DNA from: Melastoma dodecandrum
Taxonomy: Eukaryota > Streptophyta > Magnoliopsida > Myrtales > Melastomataceae
NCBI GenBank assembly: GCA_029817715.1
Contig: JARUPY010000550.1
Coordinates: 28,791 to 92,790 of the forward strand
Length of the DNA stretch: 64,000 nt
Reading direction: 5' to 3'
Shown: positions 56,623 to 64,000 of the stretch, one piece after another
Position numbering within the stretch: position 1 is the stretch's first letter
Layout: each line of letters begins with the position of its first letter
Notes under the pieces: generated by a model
The model's input: the letters and a program-made list of their open reading frames with translations, nothing else
The model's database searches: none
Told to the model about the DNA's origin: nothing
Translations under genes and position numbers: made by a program

Positions 56623-58575
56623 GTGACCGTTTCAACGCCCCTTCTCGATCAGGTCGACACGCCCGAGGCGCTGCGGCGCATGACGGACGCCGACCTGCGC
56701 CAGGTCGCCGACGAGTTGCGCGCCGAGACGATCAGCGCCGTGTCGGTCACCGGCGGCCACCTCGGCTCGGCGCTGGGCGTCATCGAACTGACCGTGGCGA
56801 TCCATGCGGTCTTCAACACGCCCGACGATCGCCTCATCTGGGACGTCGGTCATCAGGCCTATCCCCATAAGATCCTCACCGGCCGCCGTGCACGCATCCG
56901 CACGCTCCGCCAGGCCGGGGGCCTGTCGGGATTCACGAAACGTGCCGAGAGCGAATACGATCCGTTCGGCGCCGCCCATTCCTCCACATCGATCTCGGCC
57001 GGCCTCGGCATGGCGGCGGCGCGCGACCTCGCTGGCGGCAACAACAACGTCATCGCGGTGATCGGCGACGGTTCGATGTCGGCCGGCATGGCCTACGAGG
57101 CGATGAACAACGCCGGGGCCTTGAACTCGCGCCTCGTCGTCATCCTCAACGACAACGACATGTCGATCGCCCCCCCGGTGGGCGCCATGTCGGGCTATCT
57201 CGCCCGCCTCGTGTCGGGCGGCGCCTACCGCACGGTGCGCGACTTCGGCAAGCAGCTCGCCGCCCACCTGCCCAAGTTCTTCTACGACAAGGCGCGCAAG
57301 ACCGAAGAGTTCGCCCGCGGCTTCTTCACCGGCGGCACGCTGTTCGAGGAGCTGGGCTTCTACTACGTCGGCCCGATCGACGGCCACAACATGGACCACC
57401 TGCTGCCCGTGCTGCGCAACGTGCGCGACGAGGCCAAGGGCCCCGTGCTGATCCACGTCGTGACCCAGAAGGGCAAGGGCTACGCTCCGGCCGAGGCCTC
57501 GGCCGACAAGTACCACGGCGTCACGAGCTTCGACGTCATCACCGGCACCCAGGCCAAGCCCAAGGCCAATGCCCCGGCCTACCAGCGGGTCTTCGGCGAG
57601 AGCCTCGTCAAGGAGGCCGACAAGGACGACAAGGTCGTGGCCATCACGGCCGCCATGCCGTCCGGGACCGGGATCGACCTGTTCGGACAGGCCCATCCCA
57701 CCCGCACCTTCGACGTCGGCATCGCCGAGCAGCACGCCGTCACCTTCGCGGCCGGCCTCGCCACCGAGGGCTACAAGCCCTTCGTGGCGATCTACTCGAC
57801 CTTCCTGCAGCGCGGCTACGACCAGGTGGTCCACGACGTCGCGATCCAGAACCTGCCGGTGCGCTTCGCCATGGACCGCGCCGGCCTCGTGGGCGCGGAC
57901 GGGCCGACCCACGCCGGCTCGTTCGACCTCGCCTTCCTGGGCTGCCTGCCCAACATGATGATCATGGCGGCGGCCGACGAGGCCGACCTCGTCCACATGG
58001 TGGCGACCCAGGTCGCCTACGACCAGGGCCCCTCGGCGCTGCGCTACCCGCGCGGCGAGGGGGTCGGCATGGACATGCCGGCCGTCGGCGTGCCGCTCGA
58101 GATCGGCAAGGGCCGCATCCTGCGCGAGGGCAAACAGATCGCCATCCTGTCGCTCGGCACCCGCCTCGCCGAGGCCCTCAAGGCCGCCGACACGCTGGCC
58201 GGCATGGGCCTCTCCACCACGGTGGCGGATGCGCGCTTCGCCAAGCCGCTCGACCGCGACATGATCCGCGGCCTCGCCGAGAAGCACGACGTGCTGATCA
58301 CGATCGAGGAGGGTTCCGTCGGCGGCTTCGGCTCCTTCGTGCTGCAGTTCCTCAGCGAGGAGGGTCTGCTCGACGGCGGCCTCAAGGCCCGCGCCATGGT
58401 GCTGCCCGACACGTTCATCGACCACGCCAAGCCCGAGAAGATGTACGCGCAGGCCGGCCTCGACGCCAAGGGCATCGTCGCCAAGGTCCAGGAGGTCCTG
58501 GGCATGGGCCGCGCCTCGGAGGCTCAACCCGCCTCCAAGCGGGCGCCGCGCGCGGTGCCCAAGGCGGCCGGCTGA
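56623..58575 (+). CDS. dxs: 1-Deoxy-D-xylulose-5-phosphate synthase
   Basis: A 650-residue, uninterrupted DXS, the first enzyme of the MEP isoprenoid pathway, joining pyruvate and glyceraldehyde-3-phosphate with thiamine diphosphate. The ThDP motif is [38 protein letters not shown] and [13 protein letters not shown] are family landmarks, and [15 protein letters not shown] precedes the C-terminal transketolase domain. The GTG start at 56623 is used because the N-terminus ([16 protein letters not shown]) matches the family. It is followed by a hairpin and tlyA. Confidence 0.97.
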   Translation: MTVSTPLLDQVDTPEALRRMTDADLRQVADELRAETISAVSVTGGHLGSALGVIELTVAIHAVFNTPDDRLIWDVGHQAYPHKILTGRRARIRTLRQAGGLSGFTKRAESEYDPFGAAHSSTSISAGLGMAAARDLAGGNNNVIAVIGDGSMSAGMAYEAMNNAGALNSRLVVILNDNDMSIAPPVGAMSGYLARLVSGGAYRTVRDFGKQLAAHLPKFFYDKARKTEEFARGFFTGGTLFEELGFYYVGPIDGHNMDHLLPVLRNVRDEAKGPVLIHVVTQKGKGYAPAEASADKYHGVTSFDVITGTQAKPKANAPAYQRVFGESLVKEADKDDKVVAITAAMPSGTGIDLFGQAHPTRTFDVGIAEQHAVTFAAGLATEGYKPFVAIYSTFLQRGYDQVVHDVAIQNLPVRFAMDRAGLVGADGPTHAGSFDLAFLGCLPNMMIMAAADEADLVHMVATQVAYDQGPSALRYPRGEGVGMDMPAVGVPLEIGKGRILREGKQIAILSLGTRLAEALKAADTLAGMGLSTTVADARFAKPLDRDMIRGLAEKHDVLITIEEGSVGGFGSFVLQFLSEEGLLDGGLKARAMVLPDTFIDHAKPEKMYAQAGLDAKGIVAKVQEVLGMGRASEAQPASKRAPRAVPKAAG

Positions 58576-58586
58576 ACCATCCGCCG

Positions 58587-58611
58587 CCGCCGCGGGCGGC
58601 CCCCGCGGCGG
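58587..58611. terminator. Hairpin between dxs and tlyA
   Basis: Perfect 10-bp arms CCGCCGCGGG (58587-58596) and CCCGCGGCGG (58602-58611) with a 5-nt loop, 12 bp after the dxs stop. dxs and tlyA are only about 50 bp apart, so this may attenuate rather than end transcription. Confidence 0.5.
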
Positions 58612-58626
58612 AAGGGCGCGTCGGCC

Positions 58627-59367
58627 GTGGCGGGATCGCCCGGCCGCGCCGACGTCGCGCTGGTGGCGGCGGGGCTCTTCGAGAGCCGCGCCCGCGCCGC
58701 CGAGGCCATCGCGGCGGGTCTCGTGACGGCCGACGGCCGCGCGGTGACCAAGCCCGCCGCCAAGCTGGCGGCCGGCGCGCTCCTGCGGGCCGTCCCGGCC
58801 CATCCTTTCGTGTCCCGCGGCGGGTTGAAGCTGGCGGCGGGGCTCGACGCCTTCGGCTTCGACCCCTCCGGGCTCCGCTGCCTCGACGTCGGCGCCTCGA
58901 CCGGCGGCTTCACCGACGTGCTGCTGCGCCGGGGCGCCGCCCATGTCACGGCCGTGGACGTCGGGCGGGACCAGTTCCATCCCAGCCTCCGGGGCGATCC
59001 CCGGATCGTCCTGCGGGAGTCGACCGACATCCGGGCCCTGCGGCCGGCGGATCTCGCGGCACCGGTCGATCTCGTGGTCTGCGACGCGAGCTTCGTGTCG
59101 CTGCGGATCGTCCTGCCTCCGGCCCTGGCGCTCGCCGGGCCCCGCGCCGGCCTGGTGGCCCTGGTCAAGCCGCAGTTCGAGGCGGGGCGCGGCGCCCTCA
59201 AGAAGGGAATCGTGCGCGATCCCGAGGTCCATGCCGCCGTCTGCCGCGACGTCGCGGCCTTCGTGGCCGCAGCGGGATGGCCCGTGCTCGGCATCGTCCC
59301 CTCGCCCATCGCGGGCGGCGACGGCAATCTCGAATTCCTCATGGGAGCCCGCCGCCGCGGCGATTGA
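58627..59367 (+). CDS. tlyA: TlyA-family rRNA 2'-O-methyltransferase
   Basis: A 246-residue protein: an S4 RNA-binding domain (about residues 1-60, RADVALVAAGLFESRARAAE) followed by an FtsJ-like methyltransferase (LRCLDVGASTGGFTDVLLRR, SAM loop; VALVKPQFEAGRGALKKGIV, catalytic Lys). Family members methylate 16S and 23S rRNA and were first named haemolysin A. It starts at GTG 58627. dxs-tlyA linkage is common in Hyphomicrobiales. Confidence 0.93.
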   Translation: MAGSPGRADVALVAAGLFESRARAAEAIAAGLVTADGRAVTKPAAKLAAGALLRAVPAHPFVSRGGLKLAAGLDAFGFDPSGLRCLDVGASTGGFTDVLLRRGAAHVTAVDVGRDQFHPSLRGDPRIVLRESTDIRALRPADLAAPVDLVVCDASFVSLRIVLPPALALAGPRAGLVALVKPQFEAGRGALKKGIVRDPEVHAAVCRDVAAFVAAAGWPVLGIVPSPIAGGDGNLEFLMGARRRGD

Positions 59368-60638
59368 CACGCTTCGCCTTTCCATCGCGCATCTCGGGCG
59401 CCGGGGCGAGGGCGTCGGGCACGACGCCGACGGCGCGCCCGTCTACGTGCCCTACGCTTTGCCGGGCGAGACGGTGCTGGCGGAGCGCGAGGGCGAGCGC
59501 GCCCGGCTGCTCGACCTCCTGGAGCCGCGGCCCGACCGCCTCGACCCGGTCTGCCCCTACTACGGCACCTGCGGGGGCTGCGCGGTGCAGACCCTGCCGG
59601 GGCCAGACTCCCTCGCCTGGAAGCGCGACCTCGTGGTGACGGCGCTCGCCAAGGCGGGGCTCGAAGCCCCAGTGGCGCCGGCGCTCGACGCCCACGGGGC
59701 GGGCCGCCGCCGCGCCACCTTCCATTCCCGCCTGGAGGCGCCCCGCGCCCCGCCGCGCGTCGGCTTCATGCGGGCCCGCACGCACGGCATCGTGGATATC
59801 GAACGCTGTCCCATCCTGGCGCCCGGCCTTGCGGAGGCGCTGCCGGCGGCGCGCCGCGTGGCCGCGATCCTCAGCCAGGCCGGCAAGCCGCTCGACCTCG
59901 TGGTGACCGCCACCGAGACGGGGCTCGACCTCGACCTGCGGGGCCTCGGGCCCGCCGGCGACCAGCAGCGCCGGGCCCTCGTCGCGGCCGCGGCGGCGCT
60001 CGACCTCGCGCGCCTCTCCAACCACGGCGAGGTGCTGGTCGAGGCGCGGGCGCCGGTGCTGCGCATGGGCCGCGCCACCCTCGCCCTGCCGCCCGGCGCC
60101 TTCCTGCAGGCGACCGCGGCCGGCGAGGAGGCGCTGGCGCGGCACGTCCTCGCCGGCGTCGCCGGCGCGAAACGCGTCGCCGACCTCTTCTGCGGCGTCG
60201 GCACCTTCGCGCTCCGGCTCGGCGAGGCGGCGGCCGTGACGGCGGTGGATTCCGAGCGTCCCGCCATCGCGGCACTGGTGCGGGCCGCCGCCGCCACCGC
60301 CGGCCTGCGCCAAACCCGCCACGGAGGTCCGCGACCTGTTCAAGCGGCCCCTGGCGGCGGCGGAACTCGCGGGTTTCGACGCCGTGGTCTTCGATCCGCC
60401 CCGGGCCGGCGCCGCCGCCCAGGCGGCGGAGATCGCCGGATCCGCCGTGCCGCGCGTCGTTGCGGTGAGCTGCGATCCCGGCACCTTCGCGCGCGACGCC
60501 GCGACCCTGGTGCGGGGCGGCTACCGGCTCGAGAGCGTCGTGCCGGTGGACCAGTTCCGCTATTCGGCCCACGTGGAACTCGTGGCCGTTTTCACCCGCC
60601 CGGCGCGGCCGGCGCGCAAGCGCAGGCTGCTGTCCTGA
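59363..60638 (+). CDS. Class I SAM-dependent RNA methyltransferase with Fe-S cluster, TrmA/RlmD-like (one frameshift)
   Basis: A 424-residue protein after correction. An N-terminal TRAM-like beta region is followed by [10 protein letters not shown] (C-x5-C-x2-C) and a fourth Cys in DIERCPIL, ligands of the [4Fe-4S] cluster of RlmD/RumA-type uracil-5 methyltransferases. The SAM motif is [14 protein letters not shown], and the catalytic motifs are [11 protein letters not shown] and [11 protein letters not shown] (nucleophile Cys). One extra A at 60312-60314 shifts the last third. No ATG, GTG or TTG lies in frame near the start; ATT at 59363 is used for want of better, so a further indel near 59340-59370 is possible. 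Confidence 0.85.
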
Positions 60639-60640
60639 GC

Positions 60641-61144
60641 CTAAGCGGCGGCGAAACGCCCGAAGGCGTCGAGCACCTTCAGGTAGTTGGCGCGCTTGTG
60701 GGGCATCACGCGGTCGGGCAGGGAAGCGAGCGGCACCCAGGCCCATGACGTGAATTCCACCACGCAGCCCGGTGGGGGCCGGGTGAGGTCGATGGCGCTC
60801 TCGTCGCCCTCGAAGCGCAGCGCGGCCCAGCGCTGCGTCTGGCCGCGAAAGGCCGAGAGCTTGTGGGGCTGCCCGCCGTAGGGCGGGAAGTCGTAGGGCC
60901 ACCAGTCCTCCGTGATGGCCAGGACCGAGACGTCGGCGATCCCGGTCTCTTCCCAGAGTTCGCGCCGTGCCGCGGCCGCGATGTCCTCGTCCGGGTCGAT
61001 GCCGCCCTGCGGCATCTGCCAGGGATGGTCGGGGCTCACCACCTCGGGGCCCGCGTTGACGGCGGTGCCGGCGAAGACGAGGCCCGCGGCGTTGAACAGC
61101 GCGATGCCGACATTCGGCCGGTAGGGCAAGGTGCTTTCGGTCAT
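60641..61144 (-). CDS. rppH: RNA pyrophosphohydrolase
   Basis: A 167-residue Nudix hydrolase. The Nudix box is intact (GGIDPDEDIAAAARRELWEE then TGI). The N-terminus (PYRPNVGIALFNAAG) and WPYDFPPYGG are typical of alphaproteobacterial RppH, which removes pyrophosphate from mRNA 5' ends to trigger decay. It is convergent with the RNA methyltransferase; their stops are only 2 bp apart. Confidence 0.93.
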   Translation of the reverse strand: MTESTLPYRPNVGIALFNAAGLVFAGTAVNAGPEVVSPDHPWQMPQGGIDPDEDIAAAARRELWEETGIADVSVLAITEDWWPYDFPPYGGQPHKLSAFRGQTQRWAALRFEGDESAIDLTRPPPGCVVEFTSWAWVPLASLPDRVMPHKRANYLKVLDAFGRFAAA

Positions 61145-61222
61145 GCGGGGCGGGCATCCTCGTGCTGCGGCGCGGCGATTGGCGTTGCTGCATCGCAATA
61201 TGATAGGCTGGTCGTCTCCTCT

Positions 61223-62855
61223 ATGGACGAAACCGCCATGCTGTTCCAACCGCCGCGTCCCCAGGACCGGCCCTCGCCCGTCTCGGCGGCGGACGGCGTG
61301 CCGGCGCGCTTCAACATGGGGACGGCCGCCATCGATCGTTGGGCGGCGATCGACCCCGACCGCCCGGCGATCCTCGACCTGCACGGCCCCGAGCCGCGTT
61401 GTCGCCACCTACGGCCTGCTGCGGGAGCGCTCGGACCGGCTGGCGCTGGCGCTGGGGCGGCTCGGCGTCCGCCCCGGCGACCGCGTCGCCGTGTTCCTGC
61501 CGCAGGGCGCGGCGGCGCTGGTGGCGCAATGCGCCGCCTACAAGCTCGGCGCGATCGTGCTGCCGCTCGCGGCGGTCTTCGGCGCCGATGCCCTGGCCTA
61601 CCGCTTCGCCGACGCCGGCGTGAGCCTCGCCGTCACGGATGCCCGGGGCGCCGCCCGGATCGCCGCCATCCGGCCGGCGCCCGCCGCGCTCCGCATGGTC
61701 GTCTCTGTCGACGGGCGGGACGGCGGCGTGCTCGGCTTCGACGAGATCCTGGAGCGCGAGACGGGTCCCTTCTTGCCGTGCGACACGGGCGCGGACGACC
61801 CGGCGCTGATGATCTACACGTCGGGCACGACGGGCCAGCCCAAGGGCGCGCTGCACGGCCACCGGGTGCTGGCCGGCCACCTGCCGGGCCTGCGCTTCAG
61901 CCACGACGCCTTCCCGGCGCCGGGCGACCTCATGTGGACGCCGGCCGACTGGGCCTGGGCCGGGGGCCTGCTCAACGCGGTGCTGCCGGCGCTGTGCCAC
62001 GGCGTCCCGGTCGTGGCGCGCCGCAGCGAGGGGTTCGACGCCGAGGGCGTGATGCGCCTGCTGCGGGACCATCCCGTCAGCCGCGCCTTCATCCCGCCGA
62101 CGGCGCTGCGCCTCCTGTGGACGGCGGCGCCCGAAGGGTTCGGGCCCCTGCGGCTGCGCAGCGTGACGGCGGCCGGCGAGGCGCTCGGCGCCGAAACGCG
62201 GGACTGGGCCCGCGCGGCGCTCGGCTGCACGGTCGACGACGTCTACGGCCAGACCGAGTGCAACTACGTCCTCGGCTCCTCGGCGGCGCGGGGCGTGCGG
62301 CGCCCGGGCGCCATCGGCCGGGCGACGCCGGGCCACCGGGTCGCGGTGCTGCGGCCGGACGGGTCGCCCTGCGCCCCCGGCGAGGCCGGCGGCATCGCGG
62401 TGCGGCGGCCCGATCCGACGCTCTTCCTCGGTTACTGGAACCGGCCCGAGGCGACGGCGGCGAAATTCATCGGCGACTGGATGACGACGGGCGACCAGGC
62501 CACGATGGACGCGGAGGGCTACGTGACGTTCCTGGGCCGGGACGACGACATCATCACGTCGTCGGGATTCCGCATCGGGCCGGTGGAGATCGAGGGGCAC
62601 CGGATCCGCCACCCGGCCGTCGCGGCGGCGGCCGTGGTGGGAAAGCCCGACCCGCTGCGCACCGAGATCGTCAAGGCCTTCGTGGTGCTGCGCGACGGCG
62701 CGGAGCCCTCGGACGCGCTCGCCGAGGAGATCCGGCTGTTCGTGCGCCGGAACCTGTCGGCCCACGAATATCCGCGCGAGGTCGCCTTCCTGCCCGCCTT
62801 GCCCATGACGACGACCGGCAAGGTCATGCGCGGGGTCCTGCGCGAACGGGGGTGA
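61223..62855 (+). CDS. AMP-forming acyl-CoA synthetase (one frameshift)
   Basis: A 543-residue AMP-forming acyl-CoA synthetase after correction. It starts MDETAMLFQPP; the AMP-binding P-loop-like motif is LMIYTSGTTGQPKGALHGH, followed by DVYGQTECNY, DWMTTGDQATMD, GFRIGPVEIEG and the C-terminal catalytic Lys in TTTGKVMRGVLRE. It resembles medium-chain/acetyl-type synthetases. One extra T at about 61399 (CGTT for CGT) breaks the N-terminal domain. It is divergent from rppH with an 80-bp gap. Confidence 0.88.
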
Positions 62856-62968
62856 CGCGGTCGGGATTCGACCGACTCGGGGCCGCGATGATAGGGCGGA
62901 TGCGCATCGCGTCCGGTCTGCCGCCGGGCCGTGGGCCGCGCGGACGGCCGGAGCGAGAGGATCGGATC

Positions 62969-63591
62969 ATGTCGAGGCGCGAACCCCTGCTGCACACGGT
63001 TCCGATCGCCGATCTCCGGCCCACGCAGGTCACGGTGGGATTTCGCGAGGTCGCCGAGAAGCGCCGCGCCTGGGCCGACCGGGCCGAGGACGACAGGGCG
63101 GCGTGGTTGGGCCGCCACATGATCCCGGTGCTGCTGGGCCCCAAGAAGCGCTGCTACGTCATCGACCACCATCACTTGACGCGGGCCCTGCAGGAGGAGG
63201 GCTGCGAAGACGAGCTGGTCACCGTCGTGGCGGACCTGTCCATGCTGGACCGAGGGACGCCTTCTGGGTCTTCGCCGACAACCGCGGCTGGTGCCATCCC
63301 TACGACGCGGAAGGCCGCCGCGCGGGTTTCGACGAGATCCCGAAGGCGATCGCCGATCTCGCCGACGACCCCTATCGCAGTCTCGCGGGCGCGCTGCGGC
63401 GCGCCGGTGGCTATGCCAAGGAGACCGTCCCCTTCACCGAGTTCATGTGGGCCGATGCCCTGCGTCGCCGCATCAGGCGCCGCGAGGTCGATGAATCCTT
63501 CTCGGGTGCCCTGCTCAAGGCGCTGGCCTTCGCCAAGAGCCGTGACGCCCGTTACCTGCCGGGCTGGTGCGGGCCGGACGACGGGGCCTGA
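62969..63591 (+). CDS. ParB-like (ParBc_2) protein (one frameshift)
   Basis: A 207-residue protein after correction. The N-terminus (TVPIADLRPTQVTVGFREV, then VIDHHHLTRALQEEG) is a ParB/Srx-like fold of the ParBc_2 family (PF08857), which has a His-rich HHH motif. The C-terminal half (FVADNRG is read as FADNRGWCHPYD, then TEFMWADALRRRI) is the family-specific helical region. One base is missing near 63251-63256. It is not the chromosome-partitioning ParB; function is unknown, with nuclease or CTPase-like activity only a suggestion from the fold. Confidence 0.72.
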
Positions 63592-63608
63592 CGGCGGGAC
63601 GCGCCGTC
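63590..63608. terminator. Hairpin after the ParB-like gene
   Basis: Perfect 7-bp arms GACGGCG and CGCCGTC with a 5-nt loop, overlapping the ParB-like stop. Confidence 0.45.
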
Positions 63609-63852
63609 CGACCCGTCGTACGGGATCCGGGCGATGGCCGCCTCGCCCTCCGCCAGGGACGCGGGGAACGAGGAGCCGGATGCCAGATCCTCGGACAGGT
63701 TGCGGGACCGGCACCGCCGCGGCGCCCGGCTCCCGCCCGGCCGGGGGCGAGCAGCCGGACCGTGAGCCGATCGGCCGGACGCCGTCGGTGACGCGGAAGC
63801 CGCCATGGGCCGGGCCGCAGGTGCCCCTCGGGCGGGGTGGGGCGGAGATCGA

Positions 63853-64000
63853 TCACAGCGCGGGGGCGGAGCCTCGGCGCAGGGTGCGGAACAGGGATCC
63901 CAGGAGGCCGTCGGTCGGCAGCGAGACGGAGAGCCTGCGGCCGGACAGGTCCTCCATGTCGAGCGACAGCGATGCCCCGTCCGGGATTTCCGCGCCGATC
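63853..64000 (-). CDS. C-terminal fragment of an unidentified protein
   Basis: The last 48 codons and stop of a minus-strand gene entering from the right edge. The visible end is hydrophilic (SLSLDMEDLSGRRLSVSLPT then LLGSLFRTLRRG). No family can be named. Between 63609 and 63852 several partial minus-strand frames look mildly coding, such as NLSEDLASGSSFPASLAEGE, but none is continuous. Confidence 0.5.
   Translation of the reverse strand, partial: IGAEIPDGASLSLDMEDLSGRRLSVSLPTDGLLGSLFRTLRRGSAPAL

Noticed and set aside
63515..63856. Minus-strand ORFs between the ParB-like gene and the right edge
   Set aside because: Each of the three frames has a short protein-like patch but none is continuous; possibly another frameshifted gene, but not supportable here.

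Overview
The window is very GC-rich, tightly packed alphaproteobacterial DNA. A TsaE-AmgK fusion beside murU, a DUF2125 protein, a MaeB-type malic enzyme, PPDK, a ligase-associated DNA damage response gene set and Frc-like sugar ABC genes together suggest a member of the Hyphomicrobiales (Rhizobiales). Genus cannot be fixed from this sequence. No rRNA, tRNA or CRISPR array was recognised.

Layout. 1-5.1 kb: cell-wall recycling (murU, tsaE-amgK), cold-shock protein, ribosomal protein S21, an Mrr-like nuclease and a collagen-like lipoprotein. 5.5-17.5 kb: a sugar-utilisation locus made of two minus-strand operons around two plus-strand regulators (LacI and DeoR types). One operon holds binding protein, permease, ATPase, LacD/YihT-type aldolase, ROK kinase and a small P-loop kinase. 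The other holds a Gfo/Idh/MocA oxidoreductase, TIM-barrel isomerase, alpha/beta hydrolase, RPE/AlsE-type epimerase and a second ROK kinase. 17.6-25.6 kb: malic enzyme, YkuD_2 protein, large MscS-type channel, DUF2125 protein and gamma-glutamylcyclotransferase.

25.6-31.7 kb is accessory DNA, visibly more A/T-rich than its flanks. It holds a three-gene set (a subtilase with an intact triad, a paralogue whose catalytic Ser is Thr, and a small protein resembling a free-standing propeptide/inhibitor). Next to it is a coupled pair of an ABC/AAA-type ATPase and a PIN-domain nuclease. Both look like candidate defence or regulated-proteolysis systems and are the best candidates here for something undescribed. 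31.7-38.9 kb: acyl-CoA dehydrogenase, cupin, a seven-gene Mrp/Mbh-type antiporter operon without a full-length MrpA, and manganese catalase. 38.9-51.5 kb: the four ligase-associated DNA damage response genes, split into two pairs by a GGDEF-EAL protein, small membrane and secreted proteins, a LuxR-type regulator, a TPR methyltransferase and a MITE-like repeat. 51.5-64 kb: a broken lipase-like gene, PPDK, HdeD-like protein, dxs, tlyA, an Fe-S RNA methyltransferase, rppH, an acyl-CoA synthetase, a ParB-like protein and the tail of an unidentified gene.

About 17 genes carry single-base indels, mostly in short homopolymers and mostly insertions, and they hit housekeeping genes such as tsaE. Correcting one base per site gives a full-length protein in every case. 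I therefore treat them as probable consensus errors of a long-read assembly rather than real pseudogenes. They are annotated as single genes, with the break position stated.
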